Source: Acidimicrobiia bacterium (GTDB taxonomy: Bacteria > Actinomycetota > Acidimicrobiia > Acidimicrobiales > Bin134). Taken from it: 42,842 bases of DNA. The notes below the pieces were generated by a model. The model made no database searches. It worked only from the letters and a program-made list of their open reading frames with translations, and was not told where the DNA came from. Shown here piece by piece: positions 15,642 to 23,666 of the stretch. Numbering within the stretch: the stretch's first letter is position 1; the number at the start of each line of letters is the position of its first letter. A program made the translations under genes and the position numbers. The stretch covers positions 1-42,842 of the forward strand of contig JAJDTA010000056.1 in the NCBI GenBank assembly GCA_022827405.1, written 5' to 3'.

Positions 15642-16769
15642 GAGCCCCCAGCCGATGATGAAGTCGTCGATCTTCTTCGCCGTCTTTCCTACTCACTTGC
15701 AGGGATGGTCGATGTCCGTGCTCAAGCCGAGCAAACGGTCGAGATGCTTACCGAGTGTCTCGGGCTTCCGCTGACCAGCGTCGCGGTTTGCGATGCGCCG
15801 TCGTCAACATCGATGTCAATGCAGGCATCACGGGGAACTCGGACGAGAGACTTCGATCACCTCAGTTTCTGCGCCGGGCAAGGGCTGGGAGGGCGAGTGA
15901 TGTCGACGGGCCGCTCGGTTGTCGTCGAGGACTACGCCACTGATCCTCAGATCACCCGAGACTTTGTCGATGTTGTCTCAAGGGGCGAGGGGATTGGCGG
16001 CATAGCCGCGGTTCCCGTGGCAAGCGGGGATGAGGTGCTCGGCGTGCTCTACGCCGGCGTTCGCTCCGTTGGAAGCATCGGAGACCGATCGCTGCGAGTA
16101 ATGCGACAGGCAGCAGACGCTTCAGCACCAGCCTTCAGGGCAGCCATTGGAACCGAAGCGATCATGAATTACCTGGTGGCTACCGAGCGCCATCGCATTG
16201 CCGGTGACCTTCACGACGAAGTCGGCCAATTGCTGTTCAGCATGGGTGTGTCAGCCACACAACTACGGGCTGCGGGAGGCGACAATTCGGCCCTGTTCGA
16301 ATTAGCCGAACAGATCGAGCAGCAGGTTCAAGACGCGGCGGGGAACCTCCGTCGGGCCCTTCACGTTCTGTCGCCGCAGACATATGACGAAGCGCTTCCT
16401 GTCGCCCTGCTGCAAGAGCTCCAGGACTATTCGACTCGAACTGGGGTGTGGTCGCAGCCGATTTTTCGGGGCACAGCATGTGAGGCAATCGCGCCGTTCG
16501 AATGTCCTGCCGTGCAGTTGGTACGGGTCATCTTGCGCTGGCTGGAGACCCAGGCCGACGTCAAAATCACCATTCTCTGCGCAGAATTCGGCGACAGCGA
16601 GCTCGTGCTCACGGTGCAACACGATGGTGGCACAGCATCGAGCGGCCCTGAGGTGGACGAATTGATTGCGACGATGAGGCAGCATCTCCACTCGAGCGCG
16701 GATTCGATTCAGGTGCAAGCTGCGGCCGACGGCACCAACATGATCCAGGTCAGACTGGTCGCCGAATAG
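15633..16769 (+). CDS. GAF histidine kinase paralogue with degenerate ATPase domain
   Basis: A 378-residue protein parallel in layout to the kinase at 13794: a GAF domain (GQGLGGRVM, GIAAVPVASGDEVLGVLYAG) and an intact H-box with His194 in RIAGDLHDEVGQLLFSM. The ATP-binding half has decayed. The N-box Asn is Trp303 (ILRWLETQA against LFNIEQHA), the G1 motif DDGRG is HDGGT, and no G2 glycine block is seen. It probably cannot bind ATP itself, but could be phosphorylated by, or dimerise with, the first kinase. The ATG at 15633 has GGTGGG 6 nt upstream; an ATG at 15615 would add six residues. The gene converges on the CoA ligase, 23 bases away. Confidence 0.85.
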   Translation: MTGEPPADDEVVDLLRRLSYSLAGMVDVRAQAEQTVEMLTECLGLPLTSVAVCDAPSSTSMSMQASRGTRTRDFDHLSFCAGQGLGGRVMSTGRSVVVEDYATDPQITRDFVDVVSRGEGIGGIAAVPVASGDEVLGVLYAGVRSVGSIGDRSLRVMRQAADASAPAFRAAIGTEAIMNYLVATERHRIAGDLHDEVGQLLFSMGVSATQLRAAGGDNSALFELAEQIEQQVQDAAGNLRRALHVLSPQTYDEALPVALLQELQDYSTRTGVWSQPIFRGTACEAIAPFECPAVQLVRVILRWLETQADVKITILCAEFGDSELVLTVQHDGGTASSGPEVDELIATMRQHLHSSADSIQVQAAADGTNMIQVRLVAE

Positions 16770-16792
16770 CGCCAAGCCGGCTGATTTTCCAA

Positions 16793-18409
16793 CTATTGCC
16801 CGCGGAGCTCAACCCGCCTGATTTTGCCTGAGACGGTCTTGGGCAGTTCGTCGACGAACTCGATTTCACGTGGATACTTGTACGGTGCTGTTGTGGCCTT
16901 CACGTGCTCCCTGAGCAGTTCGCCGAGCTCTGCGGTGGGCAGGAATCCGTTGGCAAGGATGACAAACGCTTTGACAATTTCCCCACGCGCTGGGTCTGGC
17001 CTCCCTACCACCGCCGCCTCGGCCACGGCGTCATGCTCAAGCAGAGCCGACTCCACCTCGAACGGCCCGATGCGATACGCAGCTGACAAGATCACATCGT
17101 CAGCGCGACCCACAAACCATATGTAACCGTCGCGGTCACGAGTGGCCCGGTCTCCAGTGAAATACCAGCCGTCACGAAAAACCTGCGCGTTCTTCTCCGG
17201 GTCGCGCCAATACTCCTTGAACAGGCCGACGGGGCGCTCGGGCTCTATGCGTACTGCGATATTGCCCTCGTCGCCGTCGTTTACGATATTTCCCGCGTCG
17301 TCGACGATCTGGATGTCGAAACCGGGAGTAGGGAGGCCCATAGAGCCGGGGTGCACTTCGATGCCCGGAAGGTTTGCGACGATATTCACGGTCTCTGTTT
17401 GTCCATAGCCGTCGTAGATTTGGAGTCCTGTGGCGTTGTGCCAGACCTTGATGACCTCGGGGTTGAGCGGTTCTCCAGCAGAAGTCGAGTGCCTGAGTCC
17501 TGACAGCTCATATTGCGAGAGGTCCATCTGGGCAAACGCTCGGTACAGCGTCGGCGGCGCGCAGAAAGTGGTGACGCCTTGCTCGCCGATTATGCGGAGC
17601 ATGCGGTCGAAGTCGGGTTTGCCGATGATGTTCCACATCAGCACGGAGGCACCGAGGCGCCACTGGCCGAAGAGCTTGCCCCAGGCGGCCTTCGCCCATC
17701 CGGTGTCCGAGACAGTCCAGTGGACATCGGATTCGCCCAGATCGTGCCAGAAACGTGCTGTGATCTCATGGCCAATGCCATAGGAGGCCTGGGTGTGAAG
17801 CACCATCTTCGGATAGGACTCGGTGCCGGAGGTGAAATAGATCAGCATCGGGTCATCCGAAGCCGTGTCCTCAACCGGGGAGCTGGCGCGATCGACGAGG
17901 ACAGCATCGCGGTAGGAGGTCCAGTTACTCCGGGGGTCTCCAACGATGATTCGGGCTTTGACCGTGGGGCACTCGCCCAATGCCGCTGCTACGGCGGCAA
18001 AGCCTTCGCCATCGGTGATGGCCACCGATGCGTCGGCCTTCTTGATGCGATACGCGATGTCTTTGGCCGTCAGCTGCATCGTGGCGGGCATCGGGATCGC
18101 TCCCAGTCTGATACAGCCGAGCAATACGTCGTACCACTCCACGATTCGAGGCAACATGACAAAGACCCGATCGCCCTTTTCGACGCCTAGTTCGGCGAGC
18201 AGATCGGCGGCTGTGGAAGCCCGGGTCGAAATGTCGGTGAACGTGTACCGGTTCGCCGTGATCCCATCGGGTTCAACGGCGATAAGAGCGAGCTTGTCGG
18301 GTTGTGATGAGGCCCAGCGGTCAATGACATCACGGACGTAGTTGAATCGCGGCGGCACGTCGAGCGAAAACGTTGAGCGAAGCTGTTCGTAGCTTTCCCG
18401 CGTCAACAT
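16793..18409 (-). CDS. Acyl-CoA synthetase (AMP-forming, medium-chain ACSM-like)
   Basis: A 538-residue adenylate-forming ligase: carboxylate, ATP and CoA give acyl-CoA. The P-loop is YFTSGTESYPKMVLHT, a form seen in medium-chain/benzoate-type ligases. YDGYGQTETVN is motif A5, GWYFTGDRATRDRDGYIWFV holds the adenine/hinge region, and the catalytic Lys is in PKTVSGKIRR. The ATG at 18409 has a perfect AGGAGG 5 nt upstream, which decides the start over a longer frame. It is divergent from the ABC lipoprotein gene and lies beside the amidase, so it may activate the acid released by the amidase. The exact substrate cannot be seen. Confidence 0.9.
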   Translation of the reverse strand: MLTRESYEQLRSTFSLDVPPRFNYVRDVIDRWASSQPDKLALIAVEPDGITANRYTFTDISTRASTAADLLAELGVEKGDRVFVMLPRIVEWYDVLLGCIRLGAIPMPATMQLTAKDIAYRIKKADASVAITDGEGFAAVAAALGECPTVKARIIVGDPRSNWTSYRDAVLVDRASSPVEDTASDDPMLIYFTSGTESYPKMVLHTQASYGIGHEITARFWHDLGESDVHWTVSDTGWAKAAWGKLFGQWRLGASVLMWNIIGKPDFDRMLRIIGEQGVTTFCAPPTLYRAFAQMDLSQYELSGLRHSTSAGEPLNPEVIKVWHNATGLQIYDGYGQTETVNIVANLPGIEVHPGSMGLPTPGFDIQIVDDAGNIVNDGDEGNIAVRIEPERPVGLFKEYWRDPEKNAQVFRDGWYFTGDRATRDRDGYIWFVGRADDVILSAAYRIGPFEVESALLEHDAVAEAAVVGRPDPARGEIVKAFVILANGFLPTAELGELLREHVKATTAPYKYPREIEFVDELPKTVSGKIRRVELRGQ

Positions 18410-18480
18410 GGTGGCCTCCTTGTCCGGGTTCATACCCTCAAGCGCCCTCGAACCGGCAGCCAACCTTCATTCGCGGGTAG

Positions 18481-18490
18481 TTGGCTCCAA
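18481..18490 (-). promoter_or_regulatory. TTGGAGCCAA site in the divergent ligase/lipoprotein region
   Basis: The minus strand reads TTGGAGCCAA, identical to the core of the dyad at 12126-12139. A wider imperfect pair, AGCCAAC (18458-18464) and GTTGGCT (18480-18486), surrounds it. The same ten bases also occur once inside a coding region (22544-22553), so chance cannot be excluded. Confidence 0.35.
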
Positions 18491-18517
18491 TCCTGCAAAC
18501 GCGGGTTACGGGCCTAT

Positions 18518-18536
18518 CGAGTTCGCGGTGAACTCG
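18518..18536. promoter_or_regulatory. 19-bp palindromic operator candidate
   Basis: CGAGTTC and GAACTCG form a perfect 7-bp inverted repeat around a 5-nt centre. It sits in the 233-bp divergent region about 106 bases before the ABC lipoprotein start. It looks like the site of a dimeric repressor or the NarL-type regulator. No second copy was found. Confidence 0.45.
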
Positions 18537-18642
18537 TATCGCACAACTTTGAGCTTTCTTTGGGCCATTCGTGCTCGGAGAAAGGGTCAACTGGGGTCCC
18601 GGATGTCGGAGTCTCCAGCTCGAGGAAGGAATTGCACTGCCC

Positions 18643-20034
18643 ATGAATGCTCCAAGAGAACACCGCATCTGGGGTCGGTGGCTGCGGATCGCCGCAGTCT
18701 TGTTCACGTTTGTTCTGTTCGCCGCGGCTTGCGGCAACGATGACGATGACCAGACCGAACCTGCCGGAGACCAATCCAGCCAGGTGGAGCAACCCGCGCC
18801 CGCCGAGGACGATTCCGTGGCTGAGCCGGAGCCAACCGAGGCTCCAGCTAGCAGCGACGAGGAAGAAGAAGCGCCGAGCGTCGACGAGAGCACCAGCGAG
18901 CCGATCAGAGTGGGAAGCCTGCTCGACGAGACCGGTCCTCTTAACATCTACGGCACCCCCATGGTCGATGCCACTCGTCTGGCCATCGCCGATATCAATG
19001 CCAAGGGCGGTGTACTCGGTCGCCAACTCGAGCTCGTCGCCCTTGATTCCAAGTCGGATCAGAATGAGTACATCACCGGCGCCGACCGGCTCGTCGCCGA
19101 AGACCTCGCCGTGGTGCACGCCGGCATTACCAGCGCGTCCCGAGAAGCGATTCGACCGACATTCGGCGAGGCTGAGCTGTTGTATTTCTACAACGTTCTC
19201 TACGAGGGCGGTGTGTGCGATCGCAATACCTTCGTCACGGGAGTTGTGCCCACCCAGCAGCTTGAGGTGCTCATCCCCTGGGCTATCGAGAACATCGGAC
19301 CCCGGTTGTACATTCTGGCCGCCGACTACAACTACGGACAGATCTCCGCCGACTGGGTGAGGAAGTACGCCGCAGAGCACGGCGGTGAGATTGTGGGTGA
19401 GGACTTCTTCCCGCTTGATGTCGCCGAATTCGGGACGACAATCTCTGGTGTTCAGAGTGCGGCCCCTGACGCAGTGATGTCCTTGCTCGTCGGCGGCGCC
19501 CACATGTCGTTCTACAGCCAATACGCCGCTGCCGGTGTCAACGAGAGTATCCCCGTGGTGTCGACGACCTTCGGCCTTGGCAACGAACAGGTAGCTCTCG
19601 ATGCCGCCTCAGCGGAGAACATCATCGTGGCCTACCCATACTTCGAGGAGCTTGACACTCCACAGAACAGGGCGTTCGTTGCGGCCTGGAAGGCGGAGTA
19701 CGGCGACGACTATCCGTACATCACCGACTTTGCCGTTTACGTCTGGGAAGGCTGGCATCTGTGGGCCGACGCGGTGAACGCCGCCGGTACCCTGGAGCGC
19801 GACGCCGTCATCGCCCAACTCGAGAGCGGAGTCAGCTTTAACAGCCCCAAGGGCATAGTGAATCTTGACGGCGGCTCCCACCACCTGGTCCAGCCGGTTA
19901 GCTTGGCCCGCACCAACGACTCCGGGGGATTCGATGTCTTTGAGACCTTCGACAACATCCCGCCGTCGTTCGAGCAGGAGTCGTGTGACCTCATTGCCAA
20001 CCCCGAAACCAACGAGCAGTTCACTCCTAACTAG
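18643..20034 (+). CDS. ABC transporter substrate-binding lipoprotein, urea/short-chain amide type
   Basis: A 463-residue lipoprotein. The signal sequence ends in the lipobox FAAAC with Cys30. About 55 very acidic, Pro-rich residues follow as a flexible tether. The ligand-binding body starts IRVGSLLDETGPLNIYGTPM, continues AIADINAKGGVLGRQLELVA and includes AGITSASREAIRPTF, YNVLYEGG, TGVVPTQQLEVLIPW and AADYNYGQ. That order matches UrtA/FmdD/AmiC-type binding proteins rather than LivJ. The protein would catch a urea- or amide-like ligand outside the membrane. AGGAAGGA lies 12 nt before the ATG. A strong stem-loop follows the gene. Confidence 0.87.
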   Translation: MNAPREHRIWGRWLRIAAVLFTFVLFAAACGNDDDDQTEPAGDQSSQVEQPAPAEDDSVAEPEPTEAPASSDEEEEAPSVDESTSEPIRVGSLLDETGPLNIYGTPMVDATRLAIADINAKGGVLGRQLELVALDSKSDQNEYITGADRLVAEDLAVVHAGITSASREAIRPTFGEAELLYFYNVLYEGGVCDRNTFVTGVVPTQQLEVLIPWAIENIGPRLYILAADYNYGQISADWVRKYAAEHGGEIVGEDFFPLDVAEFGTTISGVQSAAPDAVMSLLVGGAHMSFYSQYAAAGVNESIPVVSTTFGLGNEQVALDAASAENIIVAYPYFEELDTPQNRAFVAAWKAEYGDDYPYITDFAVYVWEGWHLWADAVNAAGTLERDAVIAQLESGVSFNSPKGIVNLDGGSHHLVQPVSLARTNDSGGFDVFETFDNIPPSFEQESCDLIANPETNEQFTPN

Positions 20035-20072
20035 GCCCGACCCCCTCCGGGCTGGAAGTGACCATGCCGCTC

Positions 20073-20101
20073 GCGGGGAGGGTGCCCAGCACCCTCCCCG
20101 C
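20073..20101 (+). terminator. 13-bp perfect stem-loop between lipoprotein and permease genes
   Basis: GCGGGGAGGGTGC pairs perfectly with GCACCCTCCCCGC around the loop CCA. No U-tract follows. Such hairpins after the binding-protein gene commonly stabilise its mRNA and reduce read-through, so that binding protein exceeds membrane components. Here it lies 38 bases after the stop and 56 before the permease start. Confidence 0.75.
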
Positions 20102-20157
20102 AGGGCTTTCAGCCAACTTCCCGCTTTGTGGAGGGCGCCCTGGGAGACTCCGATTAC

Positions 20158-21021
20158 ATGGCCCTAGACCGACTCTTCAACCTCGGCTTCGATCTCTTCT
20201 CGGGGATTTCGATCCTGCTTCTTGTATCCATCGGGTTGGCGGTCATATTCGGAATGAGGGGGATCATCAACCTGGCCCACGGCGAGTTCATCATGCTGGG
20301 AGCGTTTGCCACTCTCTCCGGGGTTAGAAGTGGGTTGAACGTGTGGCTGGCCATGTTGACTGCCGCTTTGGCTGTCGGGGTCTTCGGCATTGTGCTGGAG
20401 CGGCTGCTGATCCGACGGCTGTACGGCCGCCTGTTCGACACAATGCTGGCCACTTGGGGGGTGTCGCTGATCCTTGTTCAGGTGGTGGACAACCACTATG
20501 GATCCGTCACCGAGGGGATCGTGGTTCCGGTGGGCAGCTTTGCCGTGGGCGAATTCTCGATGTCGGCCTACAACCTGATTCTCATGGGAGCAGCGGCGGC
20601 GCTAACCGCGGGCACCTTCACGGTGATGCGCAAGACACGGTACGGGCTGCTGGCCCGGGCGGCCACCCAGTCACCGACCATGGCCCAGGAATTGGGAGTC
20701 AACACCTCATCGATCAACATGTGGACTTTCGGGCTGGGGTCTGCCCTCGCGGGAGCGGCTGGTGCGCTGCTGGCCCCGCTGGTGGGGGTAATTCCCACCA
20801 TGGGCCACACATATGTGGCTCGATCATTCATGACGGTGATCGTGGGCGGACCTTCGTTCATCGCCGGAACGGTGTCGTCCAGCGGACTGCTGGGCTTGGT
20901 GGAAAACGTGGCAACCAACCGCTTCACCCCGGTGATCGGGCAGGCAATGCTGCTCATCGCCGCGATCGTCATTTTGCGTTTCATGCCCCAAGGGCTCACC
21001 GGAAGGCGCGACAGCCGATGA
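20158..21021 (+). CDS. Branched-chain/urea-type ABC permease (LivH/UrtB-like)
   Basis: A 287-residue inner membrane permease with about eight hydrophobic segments. GMRGIINLAHGEFIMLGAFA is the diagnostic N-terminal block of the family, and RAATQSPTMAQELGVNTSSI is the cytoplasmic coupling loop. GLGSALAGAAGALLAPL and GGPSFIAGTV follow as expected. The ATG at 20158 has GGGAGA about 10 nt upstream; a GTG at 20128 would add 10 residues with no ribosome binding site. The stop overlaps the next start (ATGA). Confidence 0.92.
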   Translation: MALDRLFNLGFDLFSGISILLLVSIGLAVIFGMRGIINLAHGEFIMLGAFATLSGVRSGLNVWLAMLTAALAVGVFGIVLERLLIRRLYGRLFDTMLATWGVSLILVQVVDNHYGSVTEGIVVPVGSFAVGEFSMSAYNLILMGAAAALTAGTFTVMRKTRYGLLARAATQSPTMAQELGVNTSSINMWTFGLGSALAGAAGALLAPLVGVIPTMGHTYVARSFMTVIVGGPSFIAGTVSSSGLLGLVENVATNRFTPVIGQAMLLIAAIVILRFMPQGLTGRRDSR

Positions 21022-22889
21022 TGGCCCAGCTGACGAGGCTTGCCGGCTCGGGCGCCCGATCGGCCCGAGGTTCATTGGTGACTGATCTATTGCTCGCCGG
21101 GCTGGCACTGGTTGCCGCCGCAATCCTCGGGAACCTGGTAGAAGAGTTCACCGCCTTCGAATGGTCGCTATGGGCGATTCAGGCAATCTTGGCTCTATCG
21201 CTGGTGCTGATATGGGGCTACGGCGGCATCTTCAGCTTCGGCCAAGCCGCCATTTACGGCATTGGCGGCTACACCTACGGGTTCTGGGCCATCAACTTCG
21301 CCGACAACACCGGTGAATCCCTGACCGCGGTGGTGGCAGCCGTAGTGGTGGGCGCGGCGTTTGCCGGGTTGTTGGGCTACTTCATGTTCTACGGCAACGT
21401 CACCAATGTGTACATCGCCATCATCACCTTGGCCACCAGCCTGGTCTTGTTCGCGTTTGTGAACTCCACCTCTGGATCGGAGTACCGGATTGGGGCCGCT
21501 CCCTTCGGGGGCTACAACGGCATGACCCGCATTCCCCGCCTCACTTGGCGACTGCCCGGCGGTGCGAGCCATGAGCTCACCAGGGTTCAGTTCTTCGTCG
21601 TCTGCGTAGGGGCCGGGTTGCTGATCGCCGTCGGGATCCGCGTGCTGTCTCGACGCCCATTCGGACGGGTTGCGGTGGCGATGCAGCACAACGAGCTTCG
21701 CACCGAGTTGAGCGGCTACAACGTCCGGGCCCACAAGCTGGCGCTGTTCACCATCGGAGGCGGTATCGCCGCGTTCGCCGGCGCATTGTTCGCAGCGTGG
21801 GGCCGATTCATCAGCCCCCCGGTCTTCTCGCTCACACCCGCGGCTCTAGTTGTGATCTGGGTTCTTGTTGGCACCCGATCCAGCGTTGCTGGCGCCTTCA
21901 TCGGTGTGCTGATCGTAGAAGGACTCTCATCCTGGGCCGGAGGAGCAGACGGCAACAATGAGCCGATTGTGCTGGGCGCAATCCTGATCTTCATCGTGCT
22001 CTTCTTTCCCGGTGGGGTTATTGCCAATGCGGCAAGGGCTTGGGCGGTCGCAAGCAGCAGGGCTGCAAGCCGCAGGTCCGTTCCCTCTGCCTCCCCTGAG
22101 CCTGTGCAATCCCTTATAGCCCAACCTGCTGCACCACCGGTCCTCGACTGGATTGAGGAAGCCAACGGAGAGCGATCCAACTTTCCGATTGCCACCCGTA
22201 TGGTCACCAAGCGCTTCGGAGGCCTCACGGCGGTAGACAACGTGACCCTTGAGTTCCCTCCGACGGGTGTGTCTTGCTTGATCGGGCCGAACGGTGCAGG
22301 CAAGAGCACCCTATTCGGGCTGCTCTCGGGTCAATACTCGGTCTCTGACGGGTTGGTGCTCCTGGACGAGCAAAACCTCACGAAGTGGCCGGCATATCAG
22401 AGGGCACGACACGGAATAGGGGTCAAACTTCAAGTGGCGTCCATCTACAAGGAGCTTCCTGTACGGGAAAACCTATGGCTAGCCTGCTTCGCCATGCCCC
22501 ACAACCGGGCAATCGCCGATGACCGCACAGATCAATTGCTGCGTTGGCTCCAACTCGGTGACCAAGCCGAGAGCCCTGCCGGGACGCTGTCGCACGGCCA
22601 ACAGCAGTGGCTGGAAATTGGAATGGTGGTGGCAACCGATCCTTGCGTGGTGCTGCTCGACGAACCAACCGCAGGGATGACCCGTGAAGAGACTCGGCAG
22701 ACCGGAGATCTAGTGACTCAACTCGGGGAACGTGCTTCGGTCATTGTAGTGGAGCACGACATGGAATTCGTACGCCAACTAGATGCTCCCGTCACTGTGT
22801 TGCACCGAGGCCGCCTGTTCACCCAGGGCAGTTTTGATGAACTGTCCCGCGACGAACGAATCCTTGACATCTATCTGGGGCGGGAGTGA
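21018..22889 (+). CDS. Fused ABC permease-ATPase (LivM/UrtC plus LivG/UrtD)
   Basis: A 623-residue fusion. Residues 1 to about 320 are a LivM-type permease (LSLVLIWGYGGIFSFGQAAI, AMQHNELRTELSGYNV, LFTIGGGIAAFAGALFAAWG). A linker of about 50 residues rich in Ala, Ser and Pro leads into an ATPase. That domain has Walker A GPNGAGKST at 423-431, signature LSHGQQQWLEIG, Walker B VVLLDEPTAGM and switch His in VEHDMEF. It pairs with the LivH-like and UrtE-like proteins to complete a transporter. The ATG overlaps the previous stop; an ATG one codon later is equally possible. The open frame upstream of 21018 is out of phase with the LivH-like gene and is not real. Confidence 0.92.
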   Translation: MMAQLTRLAGSGARSARGSLVTDLLLAGLALVAAAILGNLVEEFTAFEWSLWAIQAILALSLVLIWGYGGIFSFGQAAIYGIGGYTYGFWAINFADNTGESLTAVVAAVVVGAAFAGLLGYFMFYGNVTNVYIAIITLATSLVLFAFVNSTSGSEYRIGAAPFGGYNGMTRIPRLTWRLPGGASHELTRVQFFVVCVGAGLLIAVGIRVLSRRPFGRVAVAMQHNELRTELSGYNVRAHKLALFTIGGGIAAFAGALFAAWGRFISPPVFSLTPAALVVIWVLVGTRSSVAGAFIGVLIVEGLSSWAGGADGNNEPIVLGAILIFIVLFFPGGVIANAARAWAVASSRAASRRSVPSASPEPVQSLIAQPAAPPVLDWIEEANGERSNFPIATRMVTKRFGGLTAVDNVTLEFPPTGVSCLIGPNGAGKSTLFGLLSGQYSVSDGLVLLDEQNLTKWPAYQRARHGIGVKLQVASIYKELPVRENLWLACFAMPHNRAIADDRTDQLLRWLQLGDQAESPAGTLSHGQQQWLEIGMVVATDPCVVLLDEPTAGMTREETRQTGDLVTQLGERASVIVVEHDMEFVRQLDAPVTVLHRGRLFTQGSFDELSRDERILDIYLGRE

Positions 22890-22893
22890 ACCG

Positions 22894-23595
22894 ATGCTCC
22901 ACTTAGAACGAGTAAGAGCGGGTTACGGCTCCACACCGGTACTCCACGGAATCAGCCTGTCGCTGGAATCCGGAGAGATCGCGGCGGTATTGGGCCGCAA
23001 CGGAGTAGGCAAGACAACGCTGATGCGGGCAATTAGCGGAACCATCCCGTGCAACGGAGGCAACCTGAGCTTCCAGGGAAATGATCTCGGCTCGCTCAGC
23101 GCATTCAAACGAGCCCGTCTAGGCATCTCCCATGTGCCCCAAGGCAGAGATATCTTCCCCAAACTCACCGTTGCGGAGAACCTCCGGGTGGCTTCCTCAG
23201 CGGTTGGCAAATCACGAGGAGACGATCTTGAGGATTTATTCGAGCAGTTTCCCGTTCTGGCCGAGAAGCGTCGAGCCCGCGGCGGCAGCCTGTCCGGAGG
23301 CCAGCAGCAGATTCTCGCCCTCGCTCGCGCCTTGATGTCCAGACCCAAGTTGCTGCTGCTAGACGAGCCGTCCGAGGGAATACAGCCATCCATCCTCGAT
23401 GAGATCGCAACCACGATTGAACAGATCAACTCTGAACACGGCATTGCCGTGCTAGTTGTGGAGCAGAACCTTGACTTCGCCGCAAGAGTTGCCCACCGCG
23501 GCCTGATGATGGACAAAGGCGAGATCATTGAAGAGATGGACATCACCCAGCTCAGCCGCGATCGGGCATTGCAACGCAGGTATATGGCTCTATAG
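22894..23595 (+). CDS. ABC transporter ATPase, UrtE/FmdF-like
   Basis: A 233-residue ATP-binding subunit. Walker A is GRNGVGKTT, the Q-loop region reads HVPQGRDIFPKLTVAENL, the signature is SLSGGQQQILALARAL, and Walker B runs into LLLLDEPSEGIQPSI. The EGIQPSI ending is typical of urea/short-chain-amide transporters; branched-chain amino acid LivF proteins usually have GLAP there. This is the best sequence clue to the ligand class. GGGAG lies about 7 nt before the ATG, 4 nt after the fused gene. It completes the transporter operon. Confidence 0.92.
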   Translation: MLHLERVRAGYGSTPVLHGISLSLESGEIAAVLGRNGVGKTTLMRAISGTIPCNGGNLSFQGNDLGSLSAFKRARLGISHVPQGRDIFPKLTVAENLRVASSAVGKSRGDDLEDLFEQFPVLAEKRRARGGSLSGGQQQILALARALMSRPKLLLLDEPSEGIQPSILDEIATTIEQINSEHGIAVLVVEQNLDFAARVAHRGLMMDKGEIIEEMDITQLSRDRALQRRYMAL

Positions 23596-23666
23596 GCGCC
23601 CACTTCTGAACCAAAAGACCATGAAGCCGACAAGACAACAAGTCCAAGAGAAGGAAGGCCAAGCCC

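Noticed and set aside
18438-19521. Long antisense frames across the lipoprotein gene
   Set aside because: They mirror the acidic linker and binding domain, lack start signals and show no motif.
20343-21017. Upstream extension of the fused permease-ATPase frame
   Set aside because: It lies out of phase within the LivH-like gene and encodes no membrane segments; the ATGA overlap at 21018 is the natural start.
22544-22553. TTGGCTCCAA as a third regulator site
   Set aside because: It lies in the middle of the ATPase coding sequence (codons for RWLQL) and is most likely chance.
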